Assembly (NCBI RefSeq): GCF_020438995.1
Contig: NZ_JAGQTN010000015.1
Location: forward strand, 1 to 64,000
From: Gordonia sp. (in: high G+C Gram-positive bacteria)
GTDB taxonomy: Bacteria; Actinomycetota; Actinomycetes; Mycobacteriales; Mycobacteriaceae
Direction: 5' to 3'
DNA: 64,000 bases
A model generated the notes under the pieces. That model worked only from the letters and a program-made list of their open reading frames with translations, searched no databases and was not told the DNA's origin. Below are positions 19,286 through 28,528 of this stretch, one piece after another. Both the position numbers and the translations under genes were made by a program. Every line of letters begins with the position of its first letter. Position 1 is the stretch's first letter.

Positions 19286-20803
19286 ATGACCGAGGCTCCC
19301 CGCGCCGTCGATGACTCCGGCCCCGACCACGACGCGATCATCGTCGGCGCCGGTTTCGGTGGCATGGGGGCCGCCATCGCGCTCAAGCGACTCGGCCTCG
19401 ACGATCTCGCGATCCTCGAACGTGAGGACGACCTCGGCGGTACCTGGCACGTCAATCACTATCCGGGCCTGGCCGTCGACATCGCGTCGGTGACCTACTC
19501 GTATTCGTTCGAACCGAACCCGTACTGGTCGCGGCTGTTCGCGCCCGGCGCCGAACTCAAGCGGTATGCCGAGCATGTGGCCGACAAATACGATCTGCGC
19601 CGCCACATGCGGTTCAACACCGTCGTCGAGCGCGCGGAGTGGGACGACGACGGCCGGTTCTGGACGGTGTTCACCGCCGGCGGTCAGCGCATCACCGGGC
19701 GTTATCTGCTCACGGCGACCGGATTCCTGTCCCAGCCGCACATCCCCGACTTCGAGGGCATCGAGACGTTCGCGGGCAAGATCATCCACACCACCGACTG
19801 GGAGGACGGCTACGACTTCGCCGGAAAGCGTGCCGCGGTGATCGGCACCGGCGCCACGGCAGTGCAGCTTATCCCGGAGATCGCCAAGCGGTCCGACGCG
19901 CTGACCGTGTTCCAGCGCACCCCGATCTGGGTGGTTCCGAAGGTCGATCTTCCGATCCCCGGGCCGGTGCAGAGTCTGTTCGCGAAGGTGCCGGTCACCC
20001 AGAAGGCGGCCCGGCTGGCCAACTCCTCACTGCTGGAATTGCTGATGGTGCTGGGTGTGCTGCGTTTCAAACAGGCCAAACCCGGCAACAAGGGGGCCGC
20101 GCTGCTGGCGAAAGCCCATCTGCGCGTTCAGGTCCGCGACCGAGGTACCCGCGAGGCGCTCACCCCGACATACGATTTCGGCTGCAAACGGCCGACATTC
20201 TCCAACTCCTATTTCACGGCGTTCAACAAGCCGAATGTGACACTGGAGACCTCAAGCATCGTCCGGTTCGAACCCGACGGCATAGTCACCGCCGACGGCG
20301 CGAAGACCGTCGTCGACACACTGGTCCTGGCAACCGGTTTCAACCTGTGGGAGGTGAACTTCCCGGCGTTCCAGATCGTCGGTCGCGACGGTCGGGATCT
20401 GGGAAAGTGGTGGCGCGACGGTCGTTTTCAGGCGTACGAGGGCGTAACGATGCCGAAGTTCCCCAATCTACTGTCTCTCAACAGCCCCTACTCGTACAGC
20501 GGATTGTCCTACTTCACCACCATCGAATCGCAGATGCGTCATATCTCCAGGCTTTTCGGCGAGATGGATCGCACGGGTACGGATACGTTCGAGGTCACCG
20601 AGGACGCCAACGAGCGTTTCCTGAATCGGGTCACCGACAACCTGCGCTCGTCGGTCTTCTACGCCGGCGATTGCTCGGGTTCCCGCAGCTACTACTTCAA
20701 CCAGCACGGCGAGGCCACCCTCCTGCGCCCGAACTCCACCCCCGCCACCCTCCACGAGATGTCCACCTTCCCCCTCGCCGACTACACCTACCGCTCGGCG
20801 TGA
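19286..20803 (+). CDS. FAD-dependent Baeyer-Villiger-type monooxygenase
   Basis: A 505-residue class B flavin monooxygenase. IIVGAGFGGMG (about residues 18-28) binds FAD, then GGTWHVNHYPGLAVDI. FAGKIIHTTDWED fits the F-x-G-x3-H-x3-W fingerprint, with Glu after Trp in place of Pro/Asp, followed by the NADPH motif GTGATA. It resembles cyclohexanone/steroid monooxygenase relatives. It closes the catabolic cluster; a member of the dispersed hairpin repeat follows its stop. Confidence 0.9.
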   Translation: MTEAPRAVDDSGPDHDAIIVGAGFGGMGAAIALKRLGLDDLAILEREDDLGGTWHVNHYPGLAVDIASVTYSYSFEPNPYWSRLFAPGAELKRYAEHVADKYDLRRHMRFNTVVERAEWDDDGRFWTVFTAGGQRITGRYLLTATGFLSQPHIPDFEGIETFAGKIIHTTDWEDGYDFAGKRAAVIGTGATAVQLIPEIAKRSDALTVFQRTPIWVVPKVDLPIPGPVQSLFAKVPVTQKAARLANSSLLELLMVLGVLRFKQAKPGNKGAALLAKAHLRVQVRDRGTREALTPTYDFGCKRPTFSNSYFTAFNKPNVTLETSSIVRFEPDGIVTADGAKTVVDTLVLATGFNLWEVNFPAFQIVGRDGRDLGKWWRDGRFQAYEGVTMPKFPNLLSLNSPYSYSGLSYFTTIESQMRHISRLFGEMDRTGTDTFEVTEDANERFLNRVTDNLRSSVFYAGDCSGSRSYYFNQHGEATLLRPNSTPATLHEMSTFPLADYTYRSA

Positions 20804-20824
20804 CCAGCATTCCCGCGCAACAGA

Positions 20825-20887
20825 TTTCGTCCCGCGTGGCCAATATCGTGATAACTGATAAGCGGGACGAAGTTCGCGAAGCGGGAC
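20825..20887. repeat. Dispersed intergenic hairpin repeat, copy 1
   Basis: TTCGTCCCGC (20826-20835) pairs with GCGGGACGAA (20862-20871). The loop contains ATATCGTGA, and a trailing GCGAAGCGGGA follows. Related sequences occur at 25919 and 54261. It lies between convergent genes (monooxygenase stop at 20803, APH stop at 20897), so it probably works as a terminator. Confidence 0.8.
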
Positions 20888-20896
20888 CGACCATGC

Positions 20897-22042
20897 TCAG
20901 GTGAGCGATGCCGCAAGATCGATCATGACGCGTGAAAGACGAAACCTATCGGTCATCAGGGCGAGCAGTTCGGGCGTCGCTGGTGCGTCCAGCAGTTCAA
21001 AGGGGATGGCACACAGGGCCGAGCGGACTGCCATGCCACCGATAAAACCGGTGTGGACGTCCAGCTTGTCGTGGTTGTACCCCTCGGCGCCGAGCCCGAC
21101 GCAGTAGGCCGATTCGATCAGGGGCACCAGTCGGGGAATCGAGCCGGGGTCGTGACGTCCCGAGTGGGCCAGCCCGACGAGCAACTGACCGAGGTCGAAA
21201 CCTATCGGTAAGGGAGTGCCGAAACCCCAGTCGATCACCACTCGTTCGGCGGGGTTACCGTCCGGGATGAGCAGATTCTCCGGGCTGGCATCGCCGTGTG
21301 CGAAAGTCTGTGGCAGCGCGTCGAGTTGATCGAGCAGATCCGGCACTCGTTCGGCGAGGGCAAGCATGTCACCGCGAAGGCCCGGGTCGTGCGCCGCACC
21401 GGCGAGCAGTGGCGAATCCCAGACGGCGCTATCGGCGATAGCGGATACCGAACCGATCATCACCCGGGTTTCGACGTAGTACCGCAGCGCGCCACCTCGA
21501 TCGGTACGCAGACACACGGCGGGGAGCCGCGAATTACACTGCGCACCCGCACGTCGCCGGGCTGCCAGGCGGCCCAGTAGATAGGCGGACTGGCTGAAAT
21601 CGGCAGTGCCCCAGGGCTTCATCGATGTCGAAATGTATTCCCACCAAAGCGCGATGTGATCGTCGTCGAATCTGCGCACATGGTGCAGCGTGGGGGTGCG
21701 CATGCCGTCGGGGAGTACGTCGCCGATGCCGGACTCGTACATGTCGAGTTCAAAATGCCATGGAAGGTACGCCATCAGAGCGGCCCGATGTTCTTCGGGC
21801 ACCTGGCGTATGTCCGGTGACAGGCGTGGATGCCGGAGCAGTTTGACGAAGAACGACGTCCTGTTGCGCGTGCCGTGTTCGACATCCACCAGCCACAGGC
21901 CGGCCGTGGGCAGAGAACCGAACCGGTAGGGGAATGGCGTGACGGTCACGTCGGTGATCGCGCCGCAGTCACCCTCGGCGGACGTCACGGTATCCCGGAG
22001 CTCGGTCTCGGATAATCGTGCGCATTCGAACAGATCGGTCAT
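20897..22042 (-). CDS. APH-fold phosphotransferase of unknown substrate
   Basis: A 381-residue kinase-fold protein with TFAHGDASPENLLIPDG (catalytic loop, Asp and Asn) and VIDWGFGTPLPIGFDLG (metal Asp). Other family members phosphorylate aminoglycosides, choline or acyl-CoA intermediates; nothing here selects between them. The start at 22042 follows CGGAG; a longer frame to 22123 would overlap the operator region. It is divergent from the MarR regulator across two palindromes and is probably its target. Confidence 0.8.
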   Translation of the reverse strand: MTDLFECARLSETELRDTVTSAEGDCGAITDVTVTPFPYRFGSLPTAGLWLVDVEHGTRNRTSFFVKLLRHPRLSPDIRQVPEEHRAALMAYLPWHFELDMYESGIGDVLPDGMRTPTLHHVRRFDDDHIALWWEYISTSMKPWGTADFSQSAYLLGRLAARRRAGAQCNSRLPAVCLRTDRGGALRYYVETRVMIGSVSAIADSAVWDSPLLAGAAHDPGLRGDMLALAERVPDLLDQLDALPQTFAHGDASPENLLIPDGNPAERVVIDWGFGTPLPIGFDLGQLLVGLAHSGRHDPGSIPRLVPLIESAYCVGLGAEGYNHDKLDVHTGFIGGMAVRSALCAIPFELLDAPATPELLALMTDRFRLSRVMIDLAASLT

Positions 22043-22073
22043 CGCGGTCTCCGTGGAGTCTATCGTCAATTGG

Positions 22074-22110
22074 TAAGGTAACCTTAGTGATAGATAGTAA
22101 GGTAACCTTA
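22074..22110. promoter_or_regulatory. Twin MarR-type palindromes
   Basis: TAAGGTAACCTTA occurs twice (22074-22086 and 22098-22110), 24 bases centre to centre. Each is a 6+6 palindrome with a central A. They lie in the intergenic region shared by the APH-fold gene and the MarR gene, the second just 5 bases before the MarR start. The spacing is near two helical turns, fitting two regulator dimers on one face. The sequence also contains likely promoter elements. Confidence 0.8.
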
Positions 22111-22115
22111 GTGAT

Positions 22116-22547
22116 ATGCACAAGGGCGACGAACTGCCGTATCACATGTTCCGGCTGGTCGAGGGGGTTCGCCGGCGCCTCGTCCGTGAACTCCAGGCAC
22201 GCCTTGAGCCGCCGTATCCGCGTGGTAGTCATATGCGTTTGCTCGGCATGATCCCGGTCGACGGCATGAGGATCACCGACCTCGCCGCTCTGTCGGCGAT
22301 GACCAAACAATCGCTGGGCGAGCTCGTGACAGCCATGGAGGCTCATGGCCTGGTGGAGAGTCGACGGCTCGACACCGACCGTCGGGTGCGGCTGGTGGTG
22401 CCGACGAAAGCGGGGCTGGCGACCGCCGCGACGATGGCCGGCCACCTCGCCGCCATCGAGGATCAGTGGCGCAACGAGGTCGGCGCCCGCCGGTACGACT
22501 CGATGAAAGCGGTCCTCGATGAACTCGGTCGCGATGAGTTCGGTTGA
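22116..22547 (+). CDS. MarR family transcriptional regulator
   Basis: A 143-residue winged-helix regulator: MRLLGMIPVDGMRITDLAAL and MTKQSLGELVTAMEAHGLVE form the recognition region, and SRRLDTDRRVRLVVPTKAG is the wing with the MarR DxRxR signature. It probably represses itself and the divergent APH-fold gene through the twin palindromes. The ligand is unknown. Confidence 0.9.
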   Translation: MHKGDELPYHMFRLVEGVRRRLVRELQARLEPPYPRGSHMRLLGMIPVDGMRITDLAALSAMTKQSLGELVTAMEAHGLVESRRLDTDRRVRLVVPTKAGLATAATMAGHLAAIEDQWRNEVGARRYDSMKAVLDELGRDEFG

Positions 22548-22578
22548 CCGGACCGATCTGCGACCCGGGGCGCTCGGG

Positions 22579-23901
22579 CTACGACCACAAGGCGGCGATG
22601 TCCATGTCGCCGGCGATGTTCTGTGCCGCGCGGTGCCCGGAGAGCAGGGCGGCGGTGACCGTGGCCGGGTCGTCGGTCCACGTGGCCTCCCCGGCCAGAT
22701 GCAGCACCCCGCCGATGGGGGTCGCCAGCACGTCGTGATCGGCGGTGGTCGAGCCGGGCATCATGTAGGCGTATGAGCCGCGGGCGAACGGGTCATCACG
22801 CCAGTGGGTGACGACGATCGACTCGGGATCGACTGCATCGCCATAGATCTCGCGCAGCGACGACATCACCGATGCCGACACATCGGCGTCGGACCAGCCC
22901 CGGATGGCCTGCGCGCACGGCCCGGCGGCGAATGTCAGCAACGTCGGTTCGCCGTGCAGTCGGGTCAGATCGTAGAACGAATGCCACCACACCCCTGCCG
23001 GTCCCTGCCTACGGACGGCGTACACGTCGTCGGCCCAGAACTTACGGGGGAAACGCAGGAAGATCTTCTCGAAGTTGTTCATTGTCAACCGATTCAACGC
23101 GCAGGAGACGGGTTCGGGCAGCGCGGGCGTGAAAGAGATCGACCCGGACCGCAACACTCCGACGGGAACCGTCACCACCACCGTCGGCGCATGAAACTCC
23201 TTGTCGGCCAACGACACGGTCGCACCCGACGGATCCCAGTCGACCCCCGTGACGACATGCCCGAGCCGTATGTCGGTACCGTCCGCGAGGTGGGTCACCA
23301 GTTGGTCGTACCCGTCCGGGAAAACCACTTCATCGCCGACGGTTTCGTCGTCGTCGAGGCCGTGTGCGTCGAGATCGTCGATCCACACCCCGTACTGCTC
23401 CTCGGTCCGGTGCCGCAGGAACTCCCGTACCCGCTCGACACGTCGCGATTCCCAGTCGATCGCCGCCAATACGGCCTCGACGACCTGCCCGTACGTGGTT
23501 CCGGAAGCCACCGAAGCGATTGTGTCCGTGATCATCTCGTCGACAACACGCAGATCGTCGACGAACGCGGCGACCTCGTCGTCGGAAAGCCGACGGCCGT
23601 CCGGGCCGTAGTACGCGGTCGGCCGGCTGTACGGCTGAAAACTCCCGACACTGAATTCGGCTGTCCGCATACCGAATCCGCACACGGCATCGTACAGCGG
23701 AGCGTCGTCGATGCCGTGGATCCACGATGCCCCCAGATCGGTGATCCGGCCACCGGAACGTTCGGTGACGACCCGCCCGCCGATCCGGTCACGGGCCTCG
23801 AGCACGACGACGCGCCGGCCCTGGATCTGCAGCAGCCGCGCCGCCGCCAGGCCCGCGACCCCGGCGCCGACGACCACAACGTCGAACTCTTCGTCACCCA
23901 T
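22579..23901 (-). CDS. Flavin-containing amine oxidase
   Basis: A 440-residue FAD amine oxidase of the monoamine/polyamine oxidase group. The N-terminus has [17 protein letters not shown] and then EARDRIGGR, followed by [15 protein letters not shown] as in polyamine oxidases. The C-terminus has [20 protein letters not shown], the second FAD contact. It would oxidise an amine to an aldehyde or imine with release of H2O2. The start at 23901 was chosen for the family N-terminus; 23973 is possible. It is convergent with the MarR gene and divergent from the YciI gene. Confidence 0.87.
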   Translation of the reverse strand: MGDEEFDVVVVGAGVAGLAAARLLQIQGRRVVVLEARDRIGGRVVTERSGGRITDLGASWIHGIDDAPLYDAVCGFGMRTAEFSVGSFQPYSRPTAYYGPDGRRLSDDEVAAFVDDLRVVDEMITDTIASVASGTTYGQVVEAVLAAIDWESRRVERVREFLRHRTEEQYGVWIDDLDAHGLDDDETVGDEVVFPDGYDQLVTHLADGTDIRLGHVVTGVDWDPSGATVSLADKEFHAPTVVVTVPVGVLRSGSISFTPALPEPVSCALNRLTMNNFEKIFLRFPRKFWADDVYAVRRQGPAGVWWHSFYDLTRLHGEPTLLTFAAGPCAQAIRGWSDADVSASVMSSLREIYGDAVDPESIVVTHWRDDPFARGSYAYMMPGSTTADHDVLATPIGGVLHLAGEATWTDDPATVTAALLSGHRAAQNIAGDMDIAALWS

Positions 23902-24013
23902 CGACACAGGATGCCCGACCACCGGCAAGCAGGTGGGCAAATCAGGGCCCTCGCCGACGTGACAGTCGCTCAACTACGCTCGTGGAAACCCGAGCCGACA
24001 CACAGGAGCGACC

Positions 24014-24292
24014 ATGCCGATCTTCGCCGTCCACTACGACTACGCCCCCGACAAGGCGGCCGTCCGCGACGAACATCGCCCGCTGCACCGCAAGTGGCTC
24101 GGGGAGGAGCACGAGGCGGGGAACGTCCTGACATGCGGTCCGTATCCCGACGGGACCGGCGCACTGATCCTGCTCCGGGCCCACGACCTGGCCGCCGCCG
24201 AGGTCTTCCTCGCCAACGATCCGTTCCATGCGCACAGCGCGATCGCCGCGGTACGCGTGACCGAATGGGTCCAGGTGTACGGACCGTTCTGA
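24014..24292 (+). CDS. YciI family protein
   Basis: A 92-residue YciI-like protein with MPIFAVHYDY at the N-terminus, RPLHRKWLGEEHEAGNVLTC, and FLANDPFHAHSAIAAVRVTEW near the end. The fold is a ferredoxin-like dimer with conserved His and Asp residues that suggest catalysis; known relatives include dehalogenase-like and lyase activities. The role here is unknown. It is divergent from the amine oxidase across 112 bases. Confidence 0.88.
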   Translation: MPIFAVHYDYAPDKAAVRDEHRPLHRKWLGEEHEAGNVLTCGPYPDGTGALILLRAHDLAAAEVFLANDPFHAHSAIAAVRVTEWVQVYGPF

Positions 24293-24347
24293 GCCCAGGC
24301 GGAACTGCCGATCTGCGAGTTCCGCGTCTGGGCCGAGACTCGGGAAA

Positions 24348-25184
24348 CTATCGGTGATCTTGTCCCTCATCGATACGGTTCCAGAAGGCGCTGATCTTCT
24401 GAGCCGTTTCCGCCGGCTGCTCCAGAGCCGGGATCACCCGTGCCGCAAGCACCGTGGTGGCCACTGCGCCGGTCATGGTGTCGACGACCGCTTGTGCCTG
24501 GTCCAGACTCCATTCTCCACGGTCCTCGGTCGCGATGAACAGGGTCGGGCAGGTGATGGCCCGTGCCGCCCACGCGAGATCCGTCCGGTTGAGGATCGCG
24601 GTGTCGATGGCGGTGATCATGTGCTTGCCCGATGCGGCGAGCGCATCACGCAGGACGGCGACGGCTTCGGGATCGGTGGCCCGGGTATGTTCGGTGAGTA
24701 TTCCGTCCTCGATGGCCGATCGGACCGGACCCCGCGGACCGATTAGTCGATAGAGCGGCTTGAGGAGCCGAATCTTTTGTCGCAGTGAATCATCTATGGG
24801 GAACGTGGGCGCGCTGATCGCGACGAGAGATCTGATCGCCGCGGCGCGGGTCGCCGCCAGGTGCATCCCCACATGTCCACCCCAGGCATTGCCCAGCCAG
24901 TCCACGCGATCAACGCCGTACCGCGAGCACACTTCGTCCACGACGACGGATGCGGCATCCGCGCATGCCGCGATATCGGCTGCCCGGTCGAGCGGATCAC
25001 TGCGGCCGCAGCTCGGGGCGTCGACGAGGATCAGTGTGCGCCGGGTGCTCAGCGTCGGTACGACGCGTTCCCATGAGTGGGAATCGACGAACATGCTGTG
25101 CCACAGCACTGCGGGCGGTCCGGCGCCGACAACTGTTGCGCGCAGGACGCCGAGGTCGGTCGCGACCGAGAGGTCTGTGGTCAT
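24348..25184 (-). CDS. Alpha/beta hydrolase-fold protein lacking catalytic Ser and His
   Basis: A 278-residue alpha/beta hydrolase fold (VLWHSMFVDSHSWE, LVDAPSCGRSD). The nucleophile elbow reads GNAWGG, with Ala where Ser or Asp is needed. The usual GxGH before the C-terminal ALEQPAE is AARV, so the catalytic His is also absent. It is therefore probably a non-enzymatic member. The frame is otherwise intact and AGGAGAG supports the start at 25184. It is divergent from the TetR regulator and is its likely target. Confidence 0.85.
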   Translation of the reverse strand: MTTDLSVATDLGVLRATVVGAGPPAVLWHSMFVDSHSWERVVPTLSTRRTLILVDAPSCGRSDPLDRAADIAACADAASVVVDEVCSRYGVDRVDWLGNAWGGHVGMHLAATRAAAIRSLVAISAPTFPIDDSLRQKIRLLKPLYRLIGPRGPVRSAIEDGILTEHTRATDPEAVAVLRDALAASGKHMITAIDTAILNRTDLAWAARAITCPTLFIATEDRGEWSLDQAQAVVDTMTGAVATTVLAARVIPALEQPAETAQKISAFWNRIDEGQDHR

Positions 25185-25224
25185 GGGGCTCTCCTGAGAT
25201 CGGCCGGACAAATTGGAATTACTC

Positions 25225-25254
25225 TGTGTAATCCGATTTATTTACAATTACACA
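25225..25254. promoter_or_regulatory. Candidate TetR operator
   Basis: TGTGTAAT (25225-25232) and ATTACACA (25247-25254) form a perfect 8-bp inverted repeat with a 14-nt A/T-rich spacer. It lies in the 102-bp region between the divergent hydrolase-like gene and the TetR gene at 25287. It fits a TetR-type operator. Confidence 0.65.
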
Positions 25255-25286
25255 CTGTCAACCCAATATTGTCTACACTTCGTGTC

Positions 25287-25919
25287 GTGACACGCCCCTA
25301 CAACTCCGCCGTCCGCGCCGAGAACGCCGCACGCAATCGGGCTCGCGTCATCGAGGTGGCAACCCGGCTGTTCTCCGATCAGGGCTGGGTGACGACGACG
25401 ATGGCCGACGTCGCCAAAGCCGCAGACCTGACCAGGCAAACCCTCTACCAGCAGTTTCCCAACAAGCTGGCGCTGCTCGACGGGTGTATCGACATCGCGC
25501 TCTCGGACGGGCGGTCCGTTCCCGTCCGGGACCTGCCCGACTATCGTCTGATGGGCTCGGGCGCACCCGACGAGCGACTCGCCGCAGCCGCACGGTGGCT
25601 GTGCGGGGCGCACCAGCGCTCGGCCGTCATCCAGCACGTCCTCGACCAGGCCGCGGTCACCGACGGTGAAGCCGCCGCACGACTACGCGAACGGGAGCAC
25701 AACCGCCGCGACGAGGTCCGCTGGGCGCTGGGCCTGGTCACCGGAACCGCGCCCGACGACAGGCTGGTCGACGAGGTGTGGTTGCTCGCATCACGCCGGC
25801 AATGGTTGATCCTGGTCGTCGACCGTGCCTGGACACCCGCCGAGTGGACCGATTGGTTCATCGCCCACACCCGGGCGGCACTGACCCGATCCCAACCGTG
25901 GCGTTTCCCGCGTTCATAA
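25287..25919 (+). CDS. TetR family transcriptional regulator
   Basis: A 210-residue TetR regulator. After a GTG start comes RARVIEVATRLFSDQGWVTT, then ADVAKAADLTRQTLYQQFPN, the standard N-terminal helix-turn-helix. The C-terminal part is a ligand domain without close recognition. It is divergent from the pseudo-hydrolase gene and probably represses both through the dyad at 25225. It ends inside copy 2 of the hairpin repeat. Confidence 0.9.
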   Translation: MTRPYNSAVRAENAARNRARVIEVATRLFSDQGWVTTTMADVAKAADLTRQTLYQQFPNKLALLDGCIDIALSDGRSVPVRDLPDYRLMGSGAPDERLAAAARWLCGAHQRSAVIQHVLDQAAVTDGEAAARLREREHNRRDEVRWALGLVTGTAPDDRLVDEVWLLASRRQWLILVVDRAWTPAEWTDWFIAHTRAALTRSQPWRFPRS

Positions 25920-25981
25920 CTTCGTCCCGCTTATCGGATATCGCGACATCCGATAAGCGGGACGAAGTTTGCGTCGCGGGA
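25919..25981. repeat. Dispersed intergenic hairpin repeat, copy 2 (best copy)
   Basis: A 21-bp perfect stem (25919-25939 with 25948-25968) around an 8-nt loop ATCGCGAC, followed by TTGCGTCGCGGGA. The core TTCGTCCCGC / GCGGGACGAA is shared with the copies at 20825 and 54261. It separates convergent genes (TetR and hypE) and probably terminates both. Confidence 0.88.
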
Positions 25982-25988
25982 GGTCGGG

Positions 25989-27074
25989 TCAGCAGATGCG
26001 GGGGAGTTGTTCGCCGATCGGTGGGGTGAGGACTCGGGTGGCGCCCAGGCCGGTACGTAACGTCACCACCTGGGGGTGGTCGGTCGTGCACTGACCGATG
26101 ATGCAGGCTTGTCTGCCGAGCGGGTGCCTGCGCATTGCCGCGAGCACCCGGTCGGCGTCGTCGGCGGGCACGATCGCGAGCAGTTTGCCCTCGTTGGCCA
26201 CCTCCAGCGGATCCAGGCCCAACAGCCCGCACGCGTCCCGGACCTCCTCGGGTATCGGGAGCGCCCGGTCGAGTAGGCCGATGCCGATGTCGGCGGCGCG
26301 GGCGAGTTCATTGATCGTCGCGGAGACGCCACCGCGGGTGGGGTCGCGCAGGACGTGGATATCGGCACCGGTGGCGATCATCTCGGCCACCAGCTCGTGC
26401 AGCGGCGCGGTGTCGCTGCGGACGGGGGTGTCGAAGTCGATGCCGTCGCGCACACTCATCACCGCGACGCCGTGCTCCCCGATCGCACCGCTGATGAGCA
26501 CGACGTCGCCGGGGCGCGCGCGATCGGGCCGGATGTCGACGCCGTCGGGCACCACGCCCACCCCGGTGGTGTTGATGTATACGCCGTCGCCGCTGTGGTG
26601 ATCGACGACCTTGGTGTCGCCCGTGACCAGGTGTACCCCGGCGCGTTCGGCCGCTTTGCCGAGCGCGGTCGCCACCGCGCCGACGTCGGCCATCGGTGTG
26701 CCTTCGGCCAGGATGAACGCCGTCGACAGGTAGAGCGGCCGGGCGCCGACCATGGCGAGATCGTTGACCGTGCCGTTGACGGCCAGATCGCCGATACTGC
26801 CGCCGGGAAAGAACATCGGCTTCACCACGAACGTGTCGGTCGATATCGCGAGCCGGCCGTTCGGGCGGGGCAGCACCGCCGCGTCGCCGAGGCCGGCATC
26901 CGCGGCACCCCCGAATGCGGGCAGGAAGAGTTGTTCGATCAGGTCCGCCGACATCGTGCCGCCGCCACCGTGTCCGAGGACGACGGTGGGTTGATTGCGC
27001 AGCGGCAGGGGGCAGGCCCAGCCCTCGAAGTCGAGATCGTTGGTTGGTTGCTCGTTTATGGGTTGCTCGTTCAT
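25989..27074 (-). CDS. hypE: HypE, hydrogenase cyanide-ligand synthesis
   Basis: A 361-residue Hyp[21 protein letters not shown] is the N-terminal motif, [15 protein letters not shown] the PurM-like ATP site, and the protein ends in PRIC, whose terminal Cys accepts the carbamoyl group from HypF and is dehydrated to a thiocyanate. Length and ends are normal. The N-terminus begins with a short repeat [12 protein letters not shown]. Its start overlaps the hypD stop by 4 bp; it is the last gene of the hydrogenase operon. Confidence 0.96.
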   Translation of the reverse strand: MNEQPINEQPTNDLDFEGWACPLPLRNQPTVVLGHGGGGTMSADLIEQLFLPAFGGAADAGLGDAAVLPRPNGRLAISTDTFVVKPMFFPGGSIGDLAVNGTVNDLAMVGARPLYLSTAFILAEGTPMADVGAVATALGKAAERAGVHLVTGDTKVVDHHSGDGVYINTTGVGVVPDGVDIRPDRARPGDVVLISGAIGEHGVAVMSVRDGIDFDTPVRSDTAPLHELVAEMIATGADIHVLRDPTRGGVSATINELARAADIGIGLLDRALPIPEEVRDACGLLGLDPLEVANEGKLLAIVPADDADRVLAAMRRHPLGRQACIIGQCTTDHPQVVTLRTGLGATRVLTPPIGEQLPRIC

Positions 27075-28174
27075 GGTGCCGCCACGAGGTCGAGCCGCCG
27101 GAACGCGTGGTAGGCCGCGCAGGCGCCTTCGGTCGAGACCATCGTCGCACCGAGTGGGGTCCGCGGGGTGCATTCGCGGCCGAACGCCGGACATTCGTGC
27201 GGTTTGATCAATCCCTGCAGGACCTCGCCGGAGTGGCACAGCGAGGATTCCTCGGTGTGGATGTCGTCGACCGAAAAGCGTTGCTCGGCATCGTAGTCGG
27301 CGAATGCTTCCGACAGTCGCCAGCCGCTGCCGGGGATCATCCCGATGCCCCGCCACACTCGGTCGGTGACTTCGAAGACTTCCTCGAGCATGGCTTTCGC
27401 CGCGGTATTGCCCCCCTCGGTGACTGCGCGCGGATAGGCGTTCTCCACTTCGTGTGTGCCCGCCTCCAATTGCCTGATGGTGCGGCGGATTCCTTCCAGG
27501 ATGTCAAGGGCCTCGAATCCGGTGACGACGATCGGAACGCGGTACTTCTGTGCCAGCGCCGGATATTCGCCGGTTCCCATCACGCTGCACACATGCCCGG
27601 CCGCGAGGAATGCCTGCACGCGGCAGTCGGGTGATTCCATGATGGCCGCGATGGCCGGCGGCACCAGGACATGTGAGACCAGCAGCGAGAAGTTGGTGAT
27701 TCCTTGCGCCCGAGCCTGATACACGGTCATCGCATTGGCCGGTGCCGTTGTCTCGAAGCCGATGCCGAAAAAGACGACCTGCCGGTCGGGGTTGTCGCGG
27801 GCGATGGTCAGCGCGTCCAGCGGTGAGTACACCACCCGGATGTCGCCGCCGGTGCTCTTGATCGAGAACAGATCCTGTGAGCTGCCCGGTACCCGGAGCA
27901 TGTCGCCGAACGAACAGAAGATCACATCCGGCCGCGCGGCGATCGCCAGTGCCCTGTCGATCGTCTCCAGCGGGGTGACGCAGACGGGGCATCCCGGGCC
28001 GTGGATCATCTCCACACCGTCGGGCAGTAGCTGGTCGATGCCGTTGCGGATGATCGAATGTGTCTGTCCGCCACACACTTCCATCATCGCCCAGGGACGG
28101 GTGGTCGCCGCGTGGATGTCGTCGAGCAATCGGGCGGCCAGGTCCGGATCGCGGAATTCATCGAGGTATTTCAT
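27071..28174 (-). CDS. hypD: HypD, [NiFe] cofactor assembly scaffold
   Basis: A 367-residue HypD with [20 protein letters not shown] (catalytic Cys), [21 protein letters not shown], and [20 protein letters not shown] with the C-terminal FeS-cluster cysteines. It holds the Fe(CN)2CO unit with HypC. It overlaps hypC and hypE by 4 bp each, so translation is coupled. Confidence 0.97.
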   Translation of the reverse strand: MKYLDEFRDPDLAARLLDDIHAATTRPWAMMEVCGGQTHSIIRNGIDQLLPDGVEMIHGPGCPVCVTPLETIDRALAIAARPDVIFCSFGDMLRVPGSSQDLFSIKSTGGDIRVVYSPLDALTIARDNPDRQVVFFGIGFETTAPANAMTVYQARAQGITNFSLLVSHVLVPPAIAAIMESPDCRVQAFLAAGHVCSVMGTGEYPALAQKYRVPIVVTGFEALDILEGIRRTIRQLEAGTHEVENAYPRAVTEGGNTAAKAMLEEVFEVTDRVWRGIGMIPGSGWRLSEAFADYDAEQRFSVDDIHTEESSLCHSGEVLQGLIKPHECPAFGRECTPRTPLGATMVSTEGACAAYHAFRRLDLVAAP

Positions 28175-28500
28175 CGTGATGTCTCCTTCGGTGCCTGTGC
28201 GGTACCGCCCGATTGCGGCAGTGGTCGTCCGCTCTGCTCGGCTGCTAGGGCGAAGCCGTCGCCGAACTCCTCGTCGAGGATGCCGAGTTCGCGGAACTGC
28301 TCGATGGTGTCGACGGCGGACTGCTCGTCGAGTCGCTGAATGGCGAAACCGACGTGAACGATGACGTATTCACCGATCGCGATGTCGGGCAGATATGCCA
28401 GACATACTTTCTTGCGCACGCCGCCGAAGCTGACGTCGGCCATGACGGTGCCGTCCTCCTCTCGGATGGACTCGACCCGGCCTGGTACGGCAAGGCACAT
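28171..28500 (-). CDS. hypC: HypC, hydrogenase assembly chaperone
   Basis: A 109-residue HypC. The N-terminal [12 protein letters not shown] places the essential Cys at position 2 and fixes the start at 28500. [20 protein letters not shown] is the rest of the family core. A Gln/Pro-rich tail of about 25 residues is longer than in the E. coli protein. It delivers Fe(CN)2CO to the large subunit. Confidence 0.96.
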   Translation of the reverse strand: MCLAVPGRVESIREEDGTVMADVSFGGVRKKVCLAYLPDIAIGEYVIVHVGFAIQRLDEQSAVDTIEQFRELGILDEEFGDGFALAAEQSGRPLPQSGGTAQAPKETSR

Positions 28501-28528
28501 TGCTTCCCCTACCTTTCTGGTTGCGATG

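Noticed and set aside
24301-24347. Possible terminator between the YciI and hydrolase-like genes
   Set aside because: Only short imperfect pairing around CGGAACTGCCGATCTGCGAGTT; no stem good enough to call.
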